Under the pieces are notes generated by a model. That model saw only the letters and a program-made list of their open reading frames with translations, was not told where the DNA came from and made no database searches. The translations under genes were made by a program, and so were the position numbers. From Embiotoca jacksoni (lineage: Eukaryota; Chordata; Actinopteri; Embiotocidae), in contig JAKOON010000012.1 in assembly GCA_022577435.1 (NCBI GenBank), positions 15,857,085 through 15,921,084 of the forward strand: a stretch of 64,000 nt of DNA, read 5' to 3'. Positions 22,140 to 34,750 of this stretch are shown piece after piece (the stretch's first letter is position 1; each line of letters opens with the position of its first letter).

Positions 22140-23045
22140 CACATCATTTCTGAAGGTTTGTCAGCTGCACATTCATGCTGTTAATAGCCCGTTCTACCAC
22201 AACCCAAAGGTGTTGAAACCAGATTCAGATCTGGGGACTGGAGCAGCCACTGAAGTCAATGTACTCAGTCCAGTTTGACTTTTTCTTGGCGACATGTTGC
22301 ATCATAGAAGATGGTAAATTGTGGCCATAGAAGGTATGTCAGCAAACAAATGGCATTCAATGCATGAGTGATTAAGGAGCTCAAAGAGTGCTAAATAACA
22401 ACCCTCCTAGCTTTGCACCACCATCATCAACCATTAATTGTTGACATAAGGCATGTTGGAGCTGCTGGTGCATGCTGCTAATGTCAAACTTAGAAAAATA
22501 AATGGAGATTCATCAGACTTGGCTACATTTTTCAAGTCTTCAAATGTCCAGTATTTGTGCAAAAAAAATATTTTCTTTGCTGACAGGTGAAACCTAACGT
22601 GATCTTTTGCTGCTGTTGTTGCCCATCCCCTGCCAGGTTGGACATGTTGTGCTTTCTGGGAGTGGTAAACTGAGTTATTGCAACCTTCCTGTCAGCTCCA
22701 ACCCGTCTAGCCATTCTCTTTTGACCTCTTTTATCAACAAGGCTGTTCTGACACTTACTGGATATACAGTATTTTTTTGTTTTTCACATTGTTATATTGA
22801 GATTGTTGTGCGTGAAAATCCCAGCAGATCAGCAGAACAACTCAAACCGGCTGTCAATCAAAAGTCTAAATAATTTATATCACATTTTATTTTCCCCATT
22901 CTGATGTTTATATATATATATATTACATATCTGCATGAATTTATGCCATGGTACTGCTGCCACATGATTGGCTAATTGGAAAAATCGCATGAATAAGCAG
23001 GTGCAGAGGTGTTCCTAATAAACTGCTTAGTAAAAGTACATTGAG
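22140..23045 (-). mobile_element. Tc1-like DNA transposon relic with decayed transposase
   Basis: The minus-strand frame at 22714 starts MARRVGADRKVAITQFTT, the DNA-binding N-terminus of a Tc1-family transposase group common in fish. At 22240-22223 the same strand reads QSPDLN, the conserved block before the third catalytic acidic residue. Near 22310 a degraded DNAPCH-type block appears as DDATCR. The right end GTGTTCCTAATAAACTGC is the typical TTCCTAATAAAGTG end. Stops, frameshifts and the loss of the central region make it inactive. Boundaries are approximate. Confidence 0.75.
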
Positions 23046-23139
23046 TGGTTGTCACCAAAACCATTATTAATATTTTGAATCCTGCACCGTTCACATTCAC
23101 GGCACATTGTAATGATTTGTGGGGCGTTACCTCCACCAG

Positions 23140-23320
23140 CTGTCAGTATGCATTACCACCCTTCAGTGTGTGTACACATGTATCCTATAGTTGTTTTGAT
23201 GGATCGCCATGATATTTTGTTCATTTATTTTCCCCATAGCAGGTAAAGTAAACATGACTTTTCCTCTAGCGCCACCATGAGGTTCATATTTGTGGTTCAG
23301 AGTGAGATTTGACACCTATC
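23140..23320 (+). repeat. dispersed repeat, 'CTAGCGCCACCATGAGGTT' type
   Basis: GGATCGCCATGATATTTTGT, then CTTTTCCTCTAGCGCCACCA, TGAGGTTCATATTTGTGGTT. This is a very common percomorph repeat. A more degraded relative is at 34595-34750. Confidence 0.65.
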
Positions 23321-24432
23321 TGATAATTTTCTATGAAATTGACAACTGATATTCAAGGTCTCTGGAGGAACCTCCACCCATCCTCTCATACCTCCACTAG
23401 GTCCCCACATGATGGATAAGCTTGACGGATACCAGAAAACTCTGCAATGACAATAATGGTTTGAAGTGATGGGACAGCTTTGGTGACCCTCTGCCTTTTC
23501 TTATGTTGTAATATCTAGACAACTCTGGGTTTGGTTTGCTGGGAACTATGACATTCACAAAACAGATAGTCTTAGATTTAAGTCCATCAACTCCACATAC
23601 ACCTGCCTGAAAATGAATGCAGAACATTTGTAATGTTAAGAGTCGCCCACTTGATGGCAGCATTGTAACTTAAAAAAACAGTCAGTGCTTGAACATATGT
23701 GCATATAATTCAACCTGCTGTCAAGACTATACTGAGAAATTGCCAAATTAGCATTATGGATGTGTACAGTGTAATAACAACTTAGGCCGTGCTGTTAGAA
23801 GTGATGTTGAAAAGCCTTCACAATTTAAATAAATAAAAAAAACAACAAAAAAAAACAACAAAAAAAAAAAAAAACTTAATTAGCATAAATATCAATGAAT
23901 TGTGAGTTGTATTGTGGTTCAATATAAGTCTATGTGTCTGCCATGTTCTGGTTGGGTATTTATTTTATTTATCTATTTTTGGTGAATATAAACACTCATT
24001 TTGACTGAATATCGTTAGCACAATACTTTTACATTTGAGTTGACTGTTTAGTTTAGTATTTCTACTGCCACAGAAAAAAATGGTCTTGATGACTTGTGTT
24101 ATTTCCTTTCCCCTTTACCTTGGAAAACAAAAAGCACTGGGGAATTGTGCACAAATAAATATACAGCCCTGGTAAAAACACTGTCACAACTTCTATTCAA
24201 ACAATCACACAGTAATGCTATAGCAATAAAGAAAGTTCCCAGACTGTTTTTAATCCTTGAGGAGTGCTCATTTAGTTATTTCCTGTTGACTCGTTTTTGA
24301 AGAGTGTTCTTTGTTTCTTCCAGATTAAAATTCAATCAGGAAAAAAAAAAAAAACTCAGTGGAGTGTAATAAGAAAAACAAAAATAGCCCTGCACAGCCA
24401 GCCAGGAGGTATTGAACACCATTTGTGTCTCA
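23321..24432. other. intergenic, nothing recognised
   Basis: Includes an A/C-rich run at 23838-23875. The 88-codon minus frame 23397-23663 has no recognisable domain. Confidence 0.4.
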
Positions 24433-24813
24433 TTATTTATTGTGAAGCCATACACTTTTTTTTTTTTTTTTTTTTTTTAAAAGACATGTCCTTTTCTCCA
24501 CGCTACTCAGAATTATGCACAGCCTGTAGTGGAGTTTCCATGCTTCACTGCTTACTAAATCAACAATTCCCCCAAAGCTGGGCATCGTTGTCAAGCACAT
24601 CATGCCAGGGCCCATTTTGATGACATCATCACTGCTGTCACTCTCATTGCGGACAGACCCCTCTGGGTAAAAGGGTGTCATGGACTGCTGCACACCCATA
24701 TCTGGTCGTTCATTGCCCAACACAGCGGTATCCCCTATCAGAAGTCCCTGCAGTGTTGCTTTGCAGCAGCAGATTATACTTGATGACTTCATCTTAATCA
24801 CATTCAGTTTCAT
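24433..24813 (-). other. unrecognised 126-codon open frame
   Basis: The minus-strand frame MKLNVIKMKSSSIICCCK continues to NERPDMGVQQSMTPFYP, SDSSDDVIKMGPGMM and ends in a poly-Lys tail made by a T23 run (24456-24478). The composition looks more protein-like than its neighbours, but I recognise no family. It could be a processed pseudogene fragment, a piece of a transposon, or chance. No promoter or splice partner is evident. Confidence 0.2.
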
Positions 24814-27800
24814 TTTCTTTTATCTGCGCAGCGGCCATGCCACACTGGGTGCGAAACATTCCACAAGTGGGTGCACAAAGCACTCCTCTGAGCATATGCA
24901 TTCACCCACAGGGACACAAAACACACACACACACAAGTTGACACTTGCACATAAGTCTGCTTTTGTTTAATTTGAAGGAAAACTTTCCACCCTAATGCCA
25001 CATGGTTAACATTACTTTTAAATGGCAGAGACTTCTGACTAATCTACAATAACTAATCTGAATAATACTACTGGATTTGCTTTTTGATGTTTAACCAATC
25101 ACACTGCCCATAAAATCTAACACGCAAATGGAAAACATGCACACTTTTAGTGAAGAATACATCTCTTCTTATGCATAATGCAATAAAAGTGGGTTCACAT
25201 ATCCCTTATATCTTTTTTATACTTTACAAATGAAACACAGCTCATATTCTTTAAGATATTATGAGCTGTAACTTTTTCAGATGCAAAACTGAAGGCCTCT
25301 ATGTCTTTGTCAAATAAAGTTGGATTAAAGGAAATCACATTCATTTCTGTCACTTTACTTGATGACATTTATAAGAAATTCTATGAAACTAACACACAAT
25401 TAAACCGTTAATAATTGAGATGAGAACAGTTCTCCATAAGTTTGACATTTTGTCTGTCATGTTCTTCAATACAGTGATACATGATGCAAAGGAAGGAATA
25501 ATCAAATGAAAAGAACAAAGACAAAATTACAAACTTTATGATTTTTGTTTTGAAATTTTCCCCAAATTCAGTGTTAAAGTTAAGCTTTTCAGAAGTATCA
25601 TTGGCATTGCCACGAAGTGAAGCTAGCTGAACAGCAGTTAACATGACAGTTTCATTCATATGTAAATTGCATTTTACTGTTGTAGTTGGTTAAGGTGGAG
25701 CTGTTCTATATACTGCTGGGTAGCCTCAGCCATAGCAATGCCTCATGTGTATAGGGTCATCATAAGTTTTATATGAAAAATGTAAAACAACTGAAAACAG
25801 TAGCTGACAATTACATGTGGTGGTATGAAACATTTAAATAGCCTACCAAATTCCGCCATTGCTTTAATTATTACTTTTGATAAAAATGTATCAAACCAAA
25901 TTCATACAAGGGCTGAACGCTTGGTAGAACTACTGTATCATCAACTGTGAAATCAAAATTCACCGCTACTGTATTACAATATAAACTATTATTATTGTGA
26001 GGTGTCAGACATATTCATACTTGTTGATAACTGAGTCTGCATTGATACAAATGCATGTTAACACGAATGACATTTAAACCCTTTTCCATTCATTCTTCTA
26101 ATGATAATGAAAATGAACAACTGTTCAACAACGGTGCAACTCTTTTGCATTGTACCATATCATGTTAAAGAGTCTGAGAATTTATACTGTGGAAAAGTTA
26201 AGATACATTCAAATAATCTGCAGTTGTCGTGGACAAAGCATTGAATGTAAAGCAGCCTGGACTCAGTGCTGAAATGAGCTGGGACTCTTCACTGGTCTTT
26301 GAACACTTTTGACCTTGCTCTGACTGCAGACACACACTTAGAGAAACATGGTTTTCTCAGACATGGCAGAGGGCCAAAATAAATAACCTGCCCTCAGAGT
26401 GTCGGCAGAACCGCAAGAAATCCAAAACCAGGACCCGGCCCAGCGGCACTCACTCACAGGGCTATCAGCGAATGACTTGCTGAAATTTTAATTGTCCGAA
26501 TGCATCATGTGGTTTGGAAACAAAATCAAATCAGGACGGATCATCCTTCCTCTTTGACACCCGTCCAAAGGAGAGTAGCATTTTTGATTAGGGTTTCATT
26601 TATTTATTTTAGGTGGCTCTGATTTCAAGGTCAGGTTACACCAACTTGGGGGACAAACAGATGACATTGTATGGATAGGTAATTCAAGAGTCTGCATGCT
26701 TCGATCCTCACAGATAAGAGGGAGATAAGAGACAGGTGTCTTGTAGAATAGAGGACATCCATCTAGAAATTCAATCGCCAAAGCTCAGTCAAAAATGGTT
26801 TCCATGAAATAAAGAGATTGATATCAATACCTTCCTTCAATTAAGAAGATCAGGAATTCATACCTGCTGCTAATTCATCTTCAGTAACAGCTTCTCTTTG
26901 CTTAACCACTTTTTATTTCAACATGACAGCTTCTTATTAGCAGCACATACTTGATTAAACAATATGTGGCTTTTTTTTAATACTATGAGTTGGAAGTGAA
27001 TGTGTGTGAGTGAGTGTTTTACTGTCCTCACTACACGGCTGCAGACGTGTCCCCTCCCGTCCAGACTCACCATTGGATCACTTGTCTAATGTCACCACAC
27101 CAGTCAGGTATTACAGCTGTAAATGTGATTAAAGAAATGCTAGAAGTAGACAGTAGACAGGACAGCGCTTGTAAGAAGCAGCACAGTGTGTGTGCGTGTG
27201 TGGGTCAAGTTTGTGTGTGTAATGGGTTACTGTAAGTCAGGCACAATGTGACACTGAAAGATTTGAATTTATGCCTGAATATGGAATAGAAACCCACTTT
27301 TTTTGCACATATAAGACCAGTCTTAATACTTAAAATGAGATTTTTGCAAATGCATGGCAGTCGCTGAAGCTGAGCCTCCTCTGTTTTTTCTCAGTTCCCA
27401 TCCTTCTGAAAAGCAAAGCTCGCAGTGGTGAGTTGCTGAGGGTGCATCTTTAAACCCACTGGAAGTCTGGGTGAGTGATGGCACGGTACGACGGTGAGCA
27501 AATATTGGAAAAGGGTGATGAACATCTCTGACATTCAAGGTAAGGACATATGGTCAGTTAAAAAAAAAAAAAAAAAAAATCAATGATATTCTACTCAGCA
27601 ACCAATGAGGACCAAATGAAGTGAGACCTAATGCAGTCACCTTTTAGAGCAGCCACACCAAACTGATGTCTCATAATGCAAACAGACAAAAATATTTCAT
27701 GATTTAAATGAAGGTCAAACTATAAAAAAACAATGATTAAACTGATTCTTCAGATTATGATTATTAAATGTTATCTATCAATTTATAACACAGGGCCTTG

Positions 27801-28599
27801 GAGGCTGAATAGTGTGGTGGAATTGAATGTGCCATCTTCACAGGTTATTAATAATCGTCCAGGCCATTAATAATTGGACAGTAAATATTCATTACAAGCC
27901 TCCATATCATGACACATAAAGGCTATGTCTGGCCAATTAAAAATGCATAAGGAGTAATGGGACTTTATGAATAACTTAGCAGATGCCTTTCAAATGCTAG
28001 AGCATGGCGAGAGCTACCAAGGACGTATACAAAATGACACTTTCAATATATATCATACTACAACACAGATAAAACTAAAAGTTTAAATCTGAAGACTTTA
28101 ATATTTGATTCGTTGTCTGTTATTTTTTTAAGTTCTTGACAATCAAAAGAACATTAACATTAATACTTTGCATTCTTAATACATGGAGCATAAATTACAA
28201 CACTACATACTGCTAATTATAGGGTTTTAAAAATAATCTAACTGCACTATTTTGGCTTTGTAGCATTTTTTGATATTCATGCTTTCTGATTGTTCATCCA
28301 GTGTGTTATAGATGACCAGTAGATGTCAGATTTGTACAAGAAACTACCTCAATCCTGAGACTCCCAAATTCACTATCACCCTTATGCCTTCACAACATAC
28401 AGACACATGGTATCCAGAATGGAGCCCAGCTGACATGGATTTCCACACCACATATACAAACAAAAGGTGTTCATACATAAAAGTGAATCATAAGCTTGAT
28501 GTAATGATGTAAGATTTTGATATTTGTGTCCATACCGACATTTTGTTTCCAAGGTTGGATGAGAGTAGGGTCAGCAGCAGAGCAGCTTCCGTGAAGTCG
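24814..28599. other. intergenic, nothing recognised
   Basis: Holds a short (CA)n run at 24920-24935 and an A18-type run at 27560-27579. No exon, RNA gene or repeat family identified in 3.8 kb. Confidence 0.4.
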
Positions 28600-28990
28600 G
28601 TATAGACTCTGCGTTGCTGCTTAATGACGCTTCCTCACGCTTGAATTTTGCTGACATGGAGGAGCGAATTGTGAGAGCTGCTACCGACGGTTGTGCGACA
28701 ATCCTGGTTTTAGTGTGTCACCTGTGGACACTTCTGTGCCTCCTAATGGACGCCAGGGCTGCATCCAAAATCGCTCCCTGTTTGCTGTATGGTGCAGTAT
28801 ATTTACTGTTTGAGCTTTTATTGAGTGTTGCAATTCGGAGTGGGCCAGCATGTCCACAATGTAGTACTCTCAATAGTTCCACAATGGAACAGCAAAAAGA
28901 GTCTCATTGGCATTCACACAACTTTCTATCGACAATCTTATTTTGCAGTGTGCTGTATTTCATAGTTATACAGTATACAGTATAATAAAG
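28600..28990 (+). repeat. dispersed inverted-repeat-type element, 'GCATCCAAAATCGCTCCCT'
   Basis: GGGCTGCATCCAAAATCGCT then ATGGTGCAGTATATTTACTG and CACAATGTAGTACTCTCAAT. These are degraded versions of blocks (TGCGTCCGAAATCGCTCCCT, TATAGTGCACTATAT) from a widespread fish non-autonomous DNA transposon. The 123-codon frame across it (28614-28985) is hydrophobic by chance and not a gene. Confidence 0.5.
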
Positions 28991-31179
28991 CTACATTTGT
29001 TCCATAAGAGATACAGCACGTTGTATTGGAATGATGCCCGTTGAGCTACCATTTTGCCACATCACCTTCTTCTTCTACGTGTTTGCAGTTCAGTATTTGC
29101 TGTAGTACCCACTGTGCTAAGTGTCAAACCACAAATTCAAGTGACAAGGTATTGCCGAAAAATATATTGTTAATTGCATCCCTGGGAGACAGATTCCTCC
29201 TATTTTTCCATCCGATTCTGTTGACCAAAAATCAAAAGGAAAAAAGGTGAGCCACAATCACCTTGGATTGTATGAGCACATCTATTAACTCTAACAGCAT
29301 GTAGTCCCCCAACCTCATCCAACATGTTGAAGAGCTGTGTGTAGATACAAAAAATAAATAATAGTGATGTTAATAGATTCATCAAGCTTCTTTGAAGTAA
29401 GGCTTAAGTCGAACCTCATGTCTTAATTTGAATGTGACAGCTACCAAATCACACTCATCTCTCCAAAGTCTTTTGACAAACATGTTTTTGTGGCAGGGAT
29501 TTGTTTTTTGTTTTTTAAAGAACACTCAGCTGTCATCTACACATGTTCCGCAGCCAAAACAGCTTCCCGTCACTGTATTTTGAAAGGCATTGCTATGGCC
29601 ACCTTGACTTAAGTGCTAACCCTGCTGACTGTGAATGGACCAAGAGACAAAAACAAGTCGGTGGTTATTTCTATAATGAGTTCACTCAGACCTGTTTGCT
29701 GTTGTGGTGAAGTGTTGTGTATGTATTCAACAGCATCTAGTGTCCATTATTCCCACTCCACTCCATGTTCCTGGATCCTCATGTTTTATCCCCAACCTGG
29801 ACCCATGTTCTGGCAATACTAAAACACCTGACATTATGTTTAGAATAATCTTTTTCTAAGTTACAGTAGATTACAAAATTCTGATATGTTTTACATTGGG
29901 TGATAAATATGAATGAAATCACAAGTTGAATCCCTAGTTTAGACCTCTTGGGTTCCCTTCCATTTCTGCATGTACAATGGTGGCTACATTGCTTCGGCAA
30001 TGATGATTATAATGTAGAATGTAGATGTGTGACACGCAAACTTACAATCTGAAAGCTTTCCTAGATAGTTTTGGTGTCAGCTTTTTCCTGAGCTAACACA
30101 ATGCAAAACGTGGGTACTTAAAGCTATAGGACAAGATTCCAGTAGGTCTTTAAAATCGAGGCAATACAGGCTTAAATAGAGGCCAAGTGTGGTTGAGGCA
30201 CAATTGAAGTAGTACCAGAGTCGTAGTGTGATGAGTAGTGTCATACTGTCTCTTAGGCTTGCTCACTGATCCTCACTTTTCTTAATATTTCATGAGGTAT
30301 TCTCATCATGAATGAGATGTTTGATATATGTTAATATGAATGACACAGTTCACATGTGAACATGTGAATGCGACTAAAAGTTTGTGTTTTCCAGCTTTCC
30401 GTTATACTGGAATTATGTTTGACAAACCCAGACATGTAGATATTTTGACTGGTGTCTACTCAGTTTTTCACGCCTATGTGTCACTTACTGTTTGTCACTT
30501 TTCAACCAAATGATATTTCTCAATTCGACTCTACCAGGTACAGTTCTGGATTTCATTTTCTTACCACTTCAGTGTAACTGGTCTTCTTCAAAGCGACCCA
30601 CACTCTTGCTGGATCCTTTCATCTGCGACTAAATAAAGGAATCGCTATAATAGCTTGACTATTCAACAATTGCATGCCTTTACAGAATGTCACAGAATGT
30701 CAGTGTCACACAATGAGGTAGGGACAATGTGATGATTCTATATTGACAATTCTCTCTGACTAGTCACAGGTCTGCAGTATTGTCCTGTCAGCTTTTAGTC
30801 TTAGCTCAGTTGCTTGGAACCTCACAGGAGGCTATTGTTAAAAAAAACTATAAAAACACTTTTTATAATGAACAAATAAATAAGGCAAGTAGAGTCAAAT
30901 TGAGCCACTCCATGTGGTGCAAAAGCAGCTTTAGTTACTAGACCACAATATAAAGCACCGGATTTGTCTAAGAACTAATGTCCACAGAGAAAACTGCTTT
31001 CTCTGCATAAATACATTTGCATTACAAAAGACATTTGTCACTAAATTGCATAGCTGCTGCTGGATGAAACAACACTGACTCATCTTTGATAAAAAATTGT
31101 AAATTGTTTCATATATATATATCCACCCAACCTGATTCATCTAAAAAAGAAAAGCAGGACACTACATTACCATCATGTA
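28991..31179. other. intergenic, nothing recognised
   Basis: Unique-looking AT-rich sequence. Small frames at 29041, 29613 and 30931 have no family features. Confidence 0.4.
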
Positions 31180-31390
31180 AACAACCCCTAATAGAAAAAC
31201 CACAGAAATTTCACAGGCGTAAAATGCTTTTGGAAAATTTTGATGTTGTAATGTGTGAAGCCCATGTAGATTCACGTGAAAACTTTTCCACATAATTTCA
31301 TCATGTTATCATATGTTGAAATGTGGTAAACATGTGTCATTCATGTGATCACATGGAAAACACGTTTTTTTCTTTTGAGGGAACGGCTAG
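31180..31390 (-). repeat. dispersed repeat R3, copy 1
   Basis: It matches the reverse complement of 45570-45800. Shared are AATTTT.ATGTTGTAATGTGT-like, GTGTGAAGCCCAT, GTGGTAAACATGTGTCA and CGTTTTTTTCTTTTG-like ends. Rich in CACGTG and CACATG half-palindromes, suggesting an inverted-repeat element. Confidence 0.65.
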
Positions 31391-33239
31391 AGGTCACTTA
31401 ACTTTAAAACGTAACTGTGGGTTGTAATAAGCTGCGAACACAAAAGGTTGTTTATTGGAAGAGGACAATCTCTTCAGTTAACAAGTAATGGCTTCGACTC
31501 CTCTCCAAACTATAGAGGGTTATTTTTGGAACAGGTGGTGCATCTCCTTAGCTGAACTGCTTGTTTTGCGTGGTTACTGAAAATAAACATCGACTGATCC
31601 ACAAACTTATTACCAGTATCTGTCCATTCTTTGACTCTTTAGTTGCAGCAATGTTCAATTGAAAATAACTTGTCTATAATTGCTTTCTCTTTGTTTGCAT
31701 TCTCCTTTGGCTCCAAGCTTTTTCTTTTGCCAAGTGTTGTGTTCCCAAGGCTCAGCAGAGAGATGTTATATCTGCGCTGTACACTGCGGACAGTCATGGA
31801 GCCCCGGAGCAAACCAACGGACATATATATCACTTGACTGTGTGTCAGGACGATTACTGGATAAAGATCACAATATGACACTTTTCCTTTTCTGTGCTGG
31901 CTCAGTGAACAGAAGGAAAGCTCCTGCAGCTCAGCGTGCCCCTGTCCAGGATATTGATCACAGATCTCAGACCTAAGACCTCTCAAGCCTGTCAGGGAAA
32001 AATCATTCTGCCTTTTTTTTTTACTTTAAAGAAATCACACTTATTCTCTCTTTGGGAACACAATGATCTTCTTCTGATTATCTAACTATTGATGACCCGT
32101 TTTCTCTCTTTAAAATGCAAAATGTTGATCTTCCGAGCATGATAGGCTGTAAATTATTTTGCTACATTCCTGAATCAATAGTATGCTTTAATCACTCATC
32201 TATCAAGTATTAAGGAGGGGGGGGGGGGTGTATAATTATACCTCATCAAATACATTTTTAGGAGGGGTAATGGTGAATCAGTCACTGTAATAACCTATAT
32301 CTATGATACATTGTCAACAAATTAATGTTAAATTACCAAACTAACAATCCAATTCTTATAATACCTTTCAACTTCTTCATTTTTTTAAACTCTTAGTTCC
32401 AATCCTATTCATTGCCACTGAAACAGTAAATCTTGGAAAATATAGTACGTCGGTTTTTTTTAGCCCCCATGTTTTTTATTGCTACAGAATTTTCTAAAAC
32501 ACGTGGATCATTTTAGCAGATGTTACTAAAACAGGGGCAGATAGGGAATATGTTGGGGACTATTTTCATTTAAGGATTAATTCATATTTGCTGCTGTGGT
32601 GAGAAATTACCAGAGCTGGACATTGTATGTGAGATCTACTCAAAAAAGAGAATAATACTGTCTCCATGTGTAACATAATGAGGGGATATGTCACCCTGTT
32701 TTAAGATGTGCTATTTTTAGTTTTTGAAGAACAATTTGGAGATCTGTGGCACAGAGGAGTGAGTGAGAATAGGATAAATTCATTGTTGTTTTGGGCTTTC
32801 CATGTTAATAATAAAAAACCCACAATATCACCAAAACCACAATTTTCTCTGTAAAGTTAAACAATCTCCTTTGTTTTTTGTAAGAAATAATTTTTCACTG
32901 AATTATTCCCGTCCATAGATTTACAGTTATAGTAATGAGTTTACTTCCTGAGTGTGCAACCTAAATCAATCACACATATGATAATTCTGTTTTGGTAATA
33001 CAGGGAAACACATATTGCCCGCCCTACAGAGGTTTGCTATTATTCTTTCCTCACAATCTTTTTTCTGAGTGCTAAAGGGGAACGGGGACCCTATGACCCT
33101 TCATCTTCTCTCTTACTTTCTACAATGGTCAGAAACAAATCAATAGTGCAAGCAAAAGCATTTTTACGTATGCAGTTATTAGGTCATAAGCTACAGTATG
33201 TCACACTTCATTTTAGCAACAGCTGAGACCTCCAGTGGG
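31391..33239. other. intergenic, nothing recognised
   Basis: Includes a G11-type run at 32216-32228. Overlapping frames 31639-31986 on both strands have no recognisable domain. Confidence 0.4.
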
Positions 33240-33620
33240 GCCCGGCTCTCCCTGAGCCCTGTCCCCACAGGGACGTTATGAGAATCATAAATAATACGTG
33301 CTAATGAGATATGAATTGATTACGTGGGGAAAAGCTTGACGCTCTCAATTCATCACCCTAAATGATGTTTAACAATAGATTACCAGCCAATAATTCCTCC
33401 AATATGAGATTAAATAAAATAGCAGCGCATTTTTCAGCAGACTACCACTACCTCCCTCTCTTCCCATTTTCCAACGAGCGGAAATAAATCTGCTCAATTA
33501 CTGTACCACCAATCCGTTTTTCACCGCTAAGGACATTATTATTTCATTTAGAGCTGGTTCATGCATCATAGATTATTTCATTTTACTCAGTCAATACGGA
33601 GAAGTGCAGTATTTTATTTT
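33240..33620. promoter_or_regulatory. candidate regulatory (conserved non-coding) block
   Basis: Unique, repeat-free sequence with many homeodomain-type TAAT/ATTA cores (CTAATGAGATATG, ACATTATTATTTC) and no coding potential. It has the texture of vertebrate enhancers. Conservation cannot be seen from one sequence, so this is inference only. Confidence 0.2.
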
Positions 33621-34594
33621 ATCCACTGGGGTTTACGGTGAAGTGGGATTTTAATGGAGTATACTTGGCTCAGGAAGAACGGCTCACTGTAAATGGAGAG
33701 AAACGTGGTTATCACCTGGGTGCCGTTAGAAAAAGCCAGATATATTTATTCATGCGCACATATTCAGTTTTCTGTGAGATATATACATTTGCTCCATGCT
33801 TTCCTCAGGCACCTGACAGACAATGAGAAAATGGTTCTCCTTCAGACCCGTGATCAATTGAAACTACATTAGCTGTGCCTATAAGATGATTTGGAACATC
33901 ACTTCAATCCCAAAGAACGATGAAAATTGGATAACACACATGCTCACTGGGCTCTAACTTAGCTGCAAATCATGTTAAGGTTTTCAGAGAAGCCAAAGTT
34001 GTGATTGGTTATTTCTTCTTTAACTGCATCAAGTTGTACCTCTGAGGGTTTACTTGTGATGATCTGTGTTAATGTGTGTTCTTATCGCTTTTCTATGGCT
34101 CAAAGACACTCAGGCCTGGAAACAACAAACAGCGTAGAGTGGGAGTACTTGGAATTAAATTCAGAATAAAAGGTTTTGATCATTGCAAGGTGTCTTGACA
34201 TGAACTCCAAAATGCAGCATTTTCGCTTGACTGATGACTTATTTCTGACATTTTTACTGTAGGTAACTGCAAGACAACCATATTCAGAGTGCAGGTAAAG
34301 ACTTCAAAGACAGCCTTTAGTAAGAATGGCATTACATCTTTATCTTAAGTCTGCAATGGTAAAGATAGAGAATGGTTCACTGATCCAGTGACTTTACTTC
34401 TCCTTGGTGACCCGTCTCTGTAACTGATCCTGTCCCATCATGCAACAGACGATTGAACTGCTGTGTAACTCTGAAATTGGCTTTTAGAAGCTCTACATTA
34501 TATATTATGTTCTAATGAGTTAATTCAAAGGCTATCTATATCAAAGCCTGACCAGTTTAAATGGCAATGTCAGCTCGTCAGCTGTTCAGTCAGG
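33621..34594. other. intergenic, nothing recognised
   Basis: No exon or repeat identified. Confidence 0.4.
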
Positions 34595-34750
34595 CTGAAA
34601 TATCTCAACAACCAACCCATGATATGTCGTGGCTTTTGGTACAGCCATGTATGGTGCCAAGAAGATGGAATCTTACTATCTTTGGTACTTTGGTAATCCT
34701 TCAACTTTTCTTGCAGCATTAAGACTGATGTTTGTGGCTTAAAGTAAAAT
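34595..34750 (+). repeat. dispersed repeat, degraded relative of 23140-23320
   Basis: GAAATATCTCAACAACCAAC, GGCTTTTGGTACAGCCATGT, CAACTTTTCTTGCAGCATTA, GATGTTTGTGGCTTAAAGT. These keep the order of the percomorph repeat seen better preserved at 23 kb. Confidence 0.6.

Noticed and set aside
28614..28985. 123-codon hydrophobic frame starting MLLNDASSRLNFADMEER
   Set aside because: It runs through a degraded copy of a widespread fish non-autonomous DNA transposon, with no homology to a known membrane protein and no promoter or splice context.
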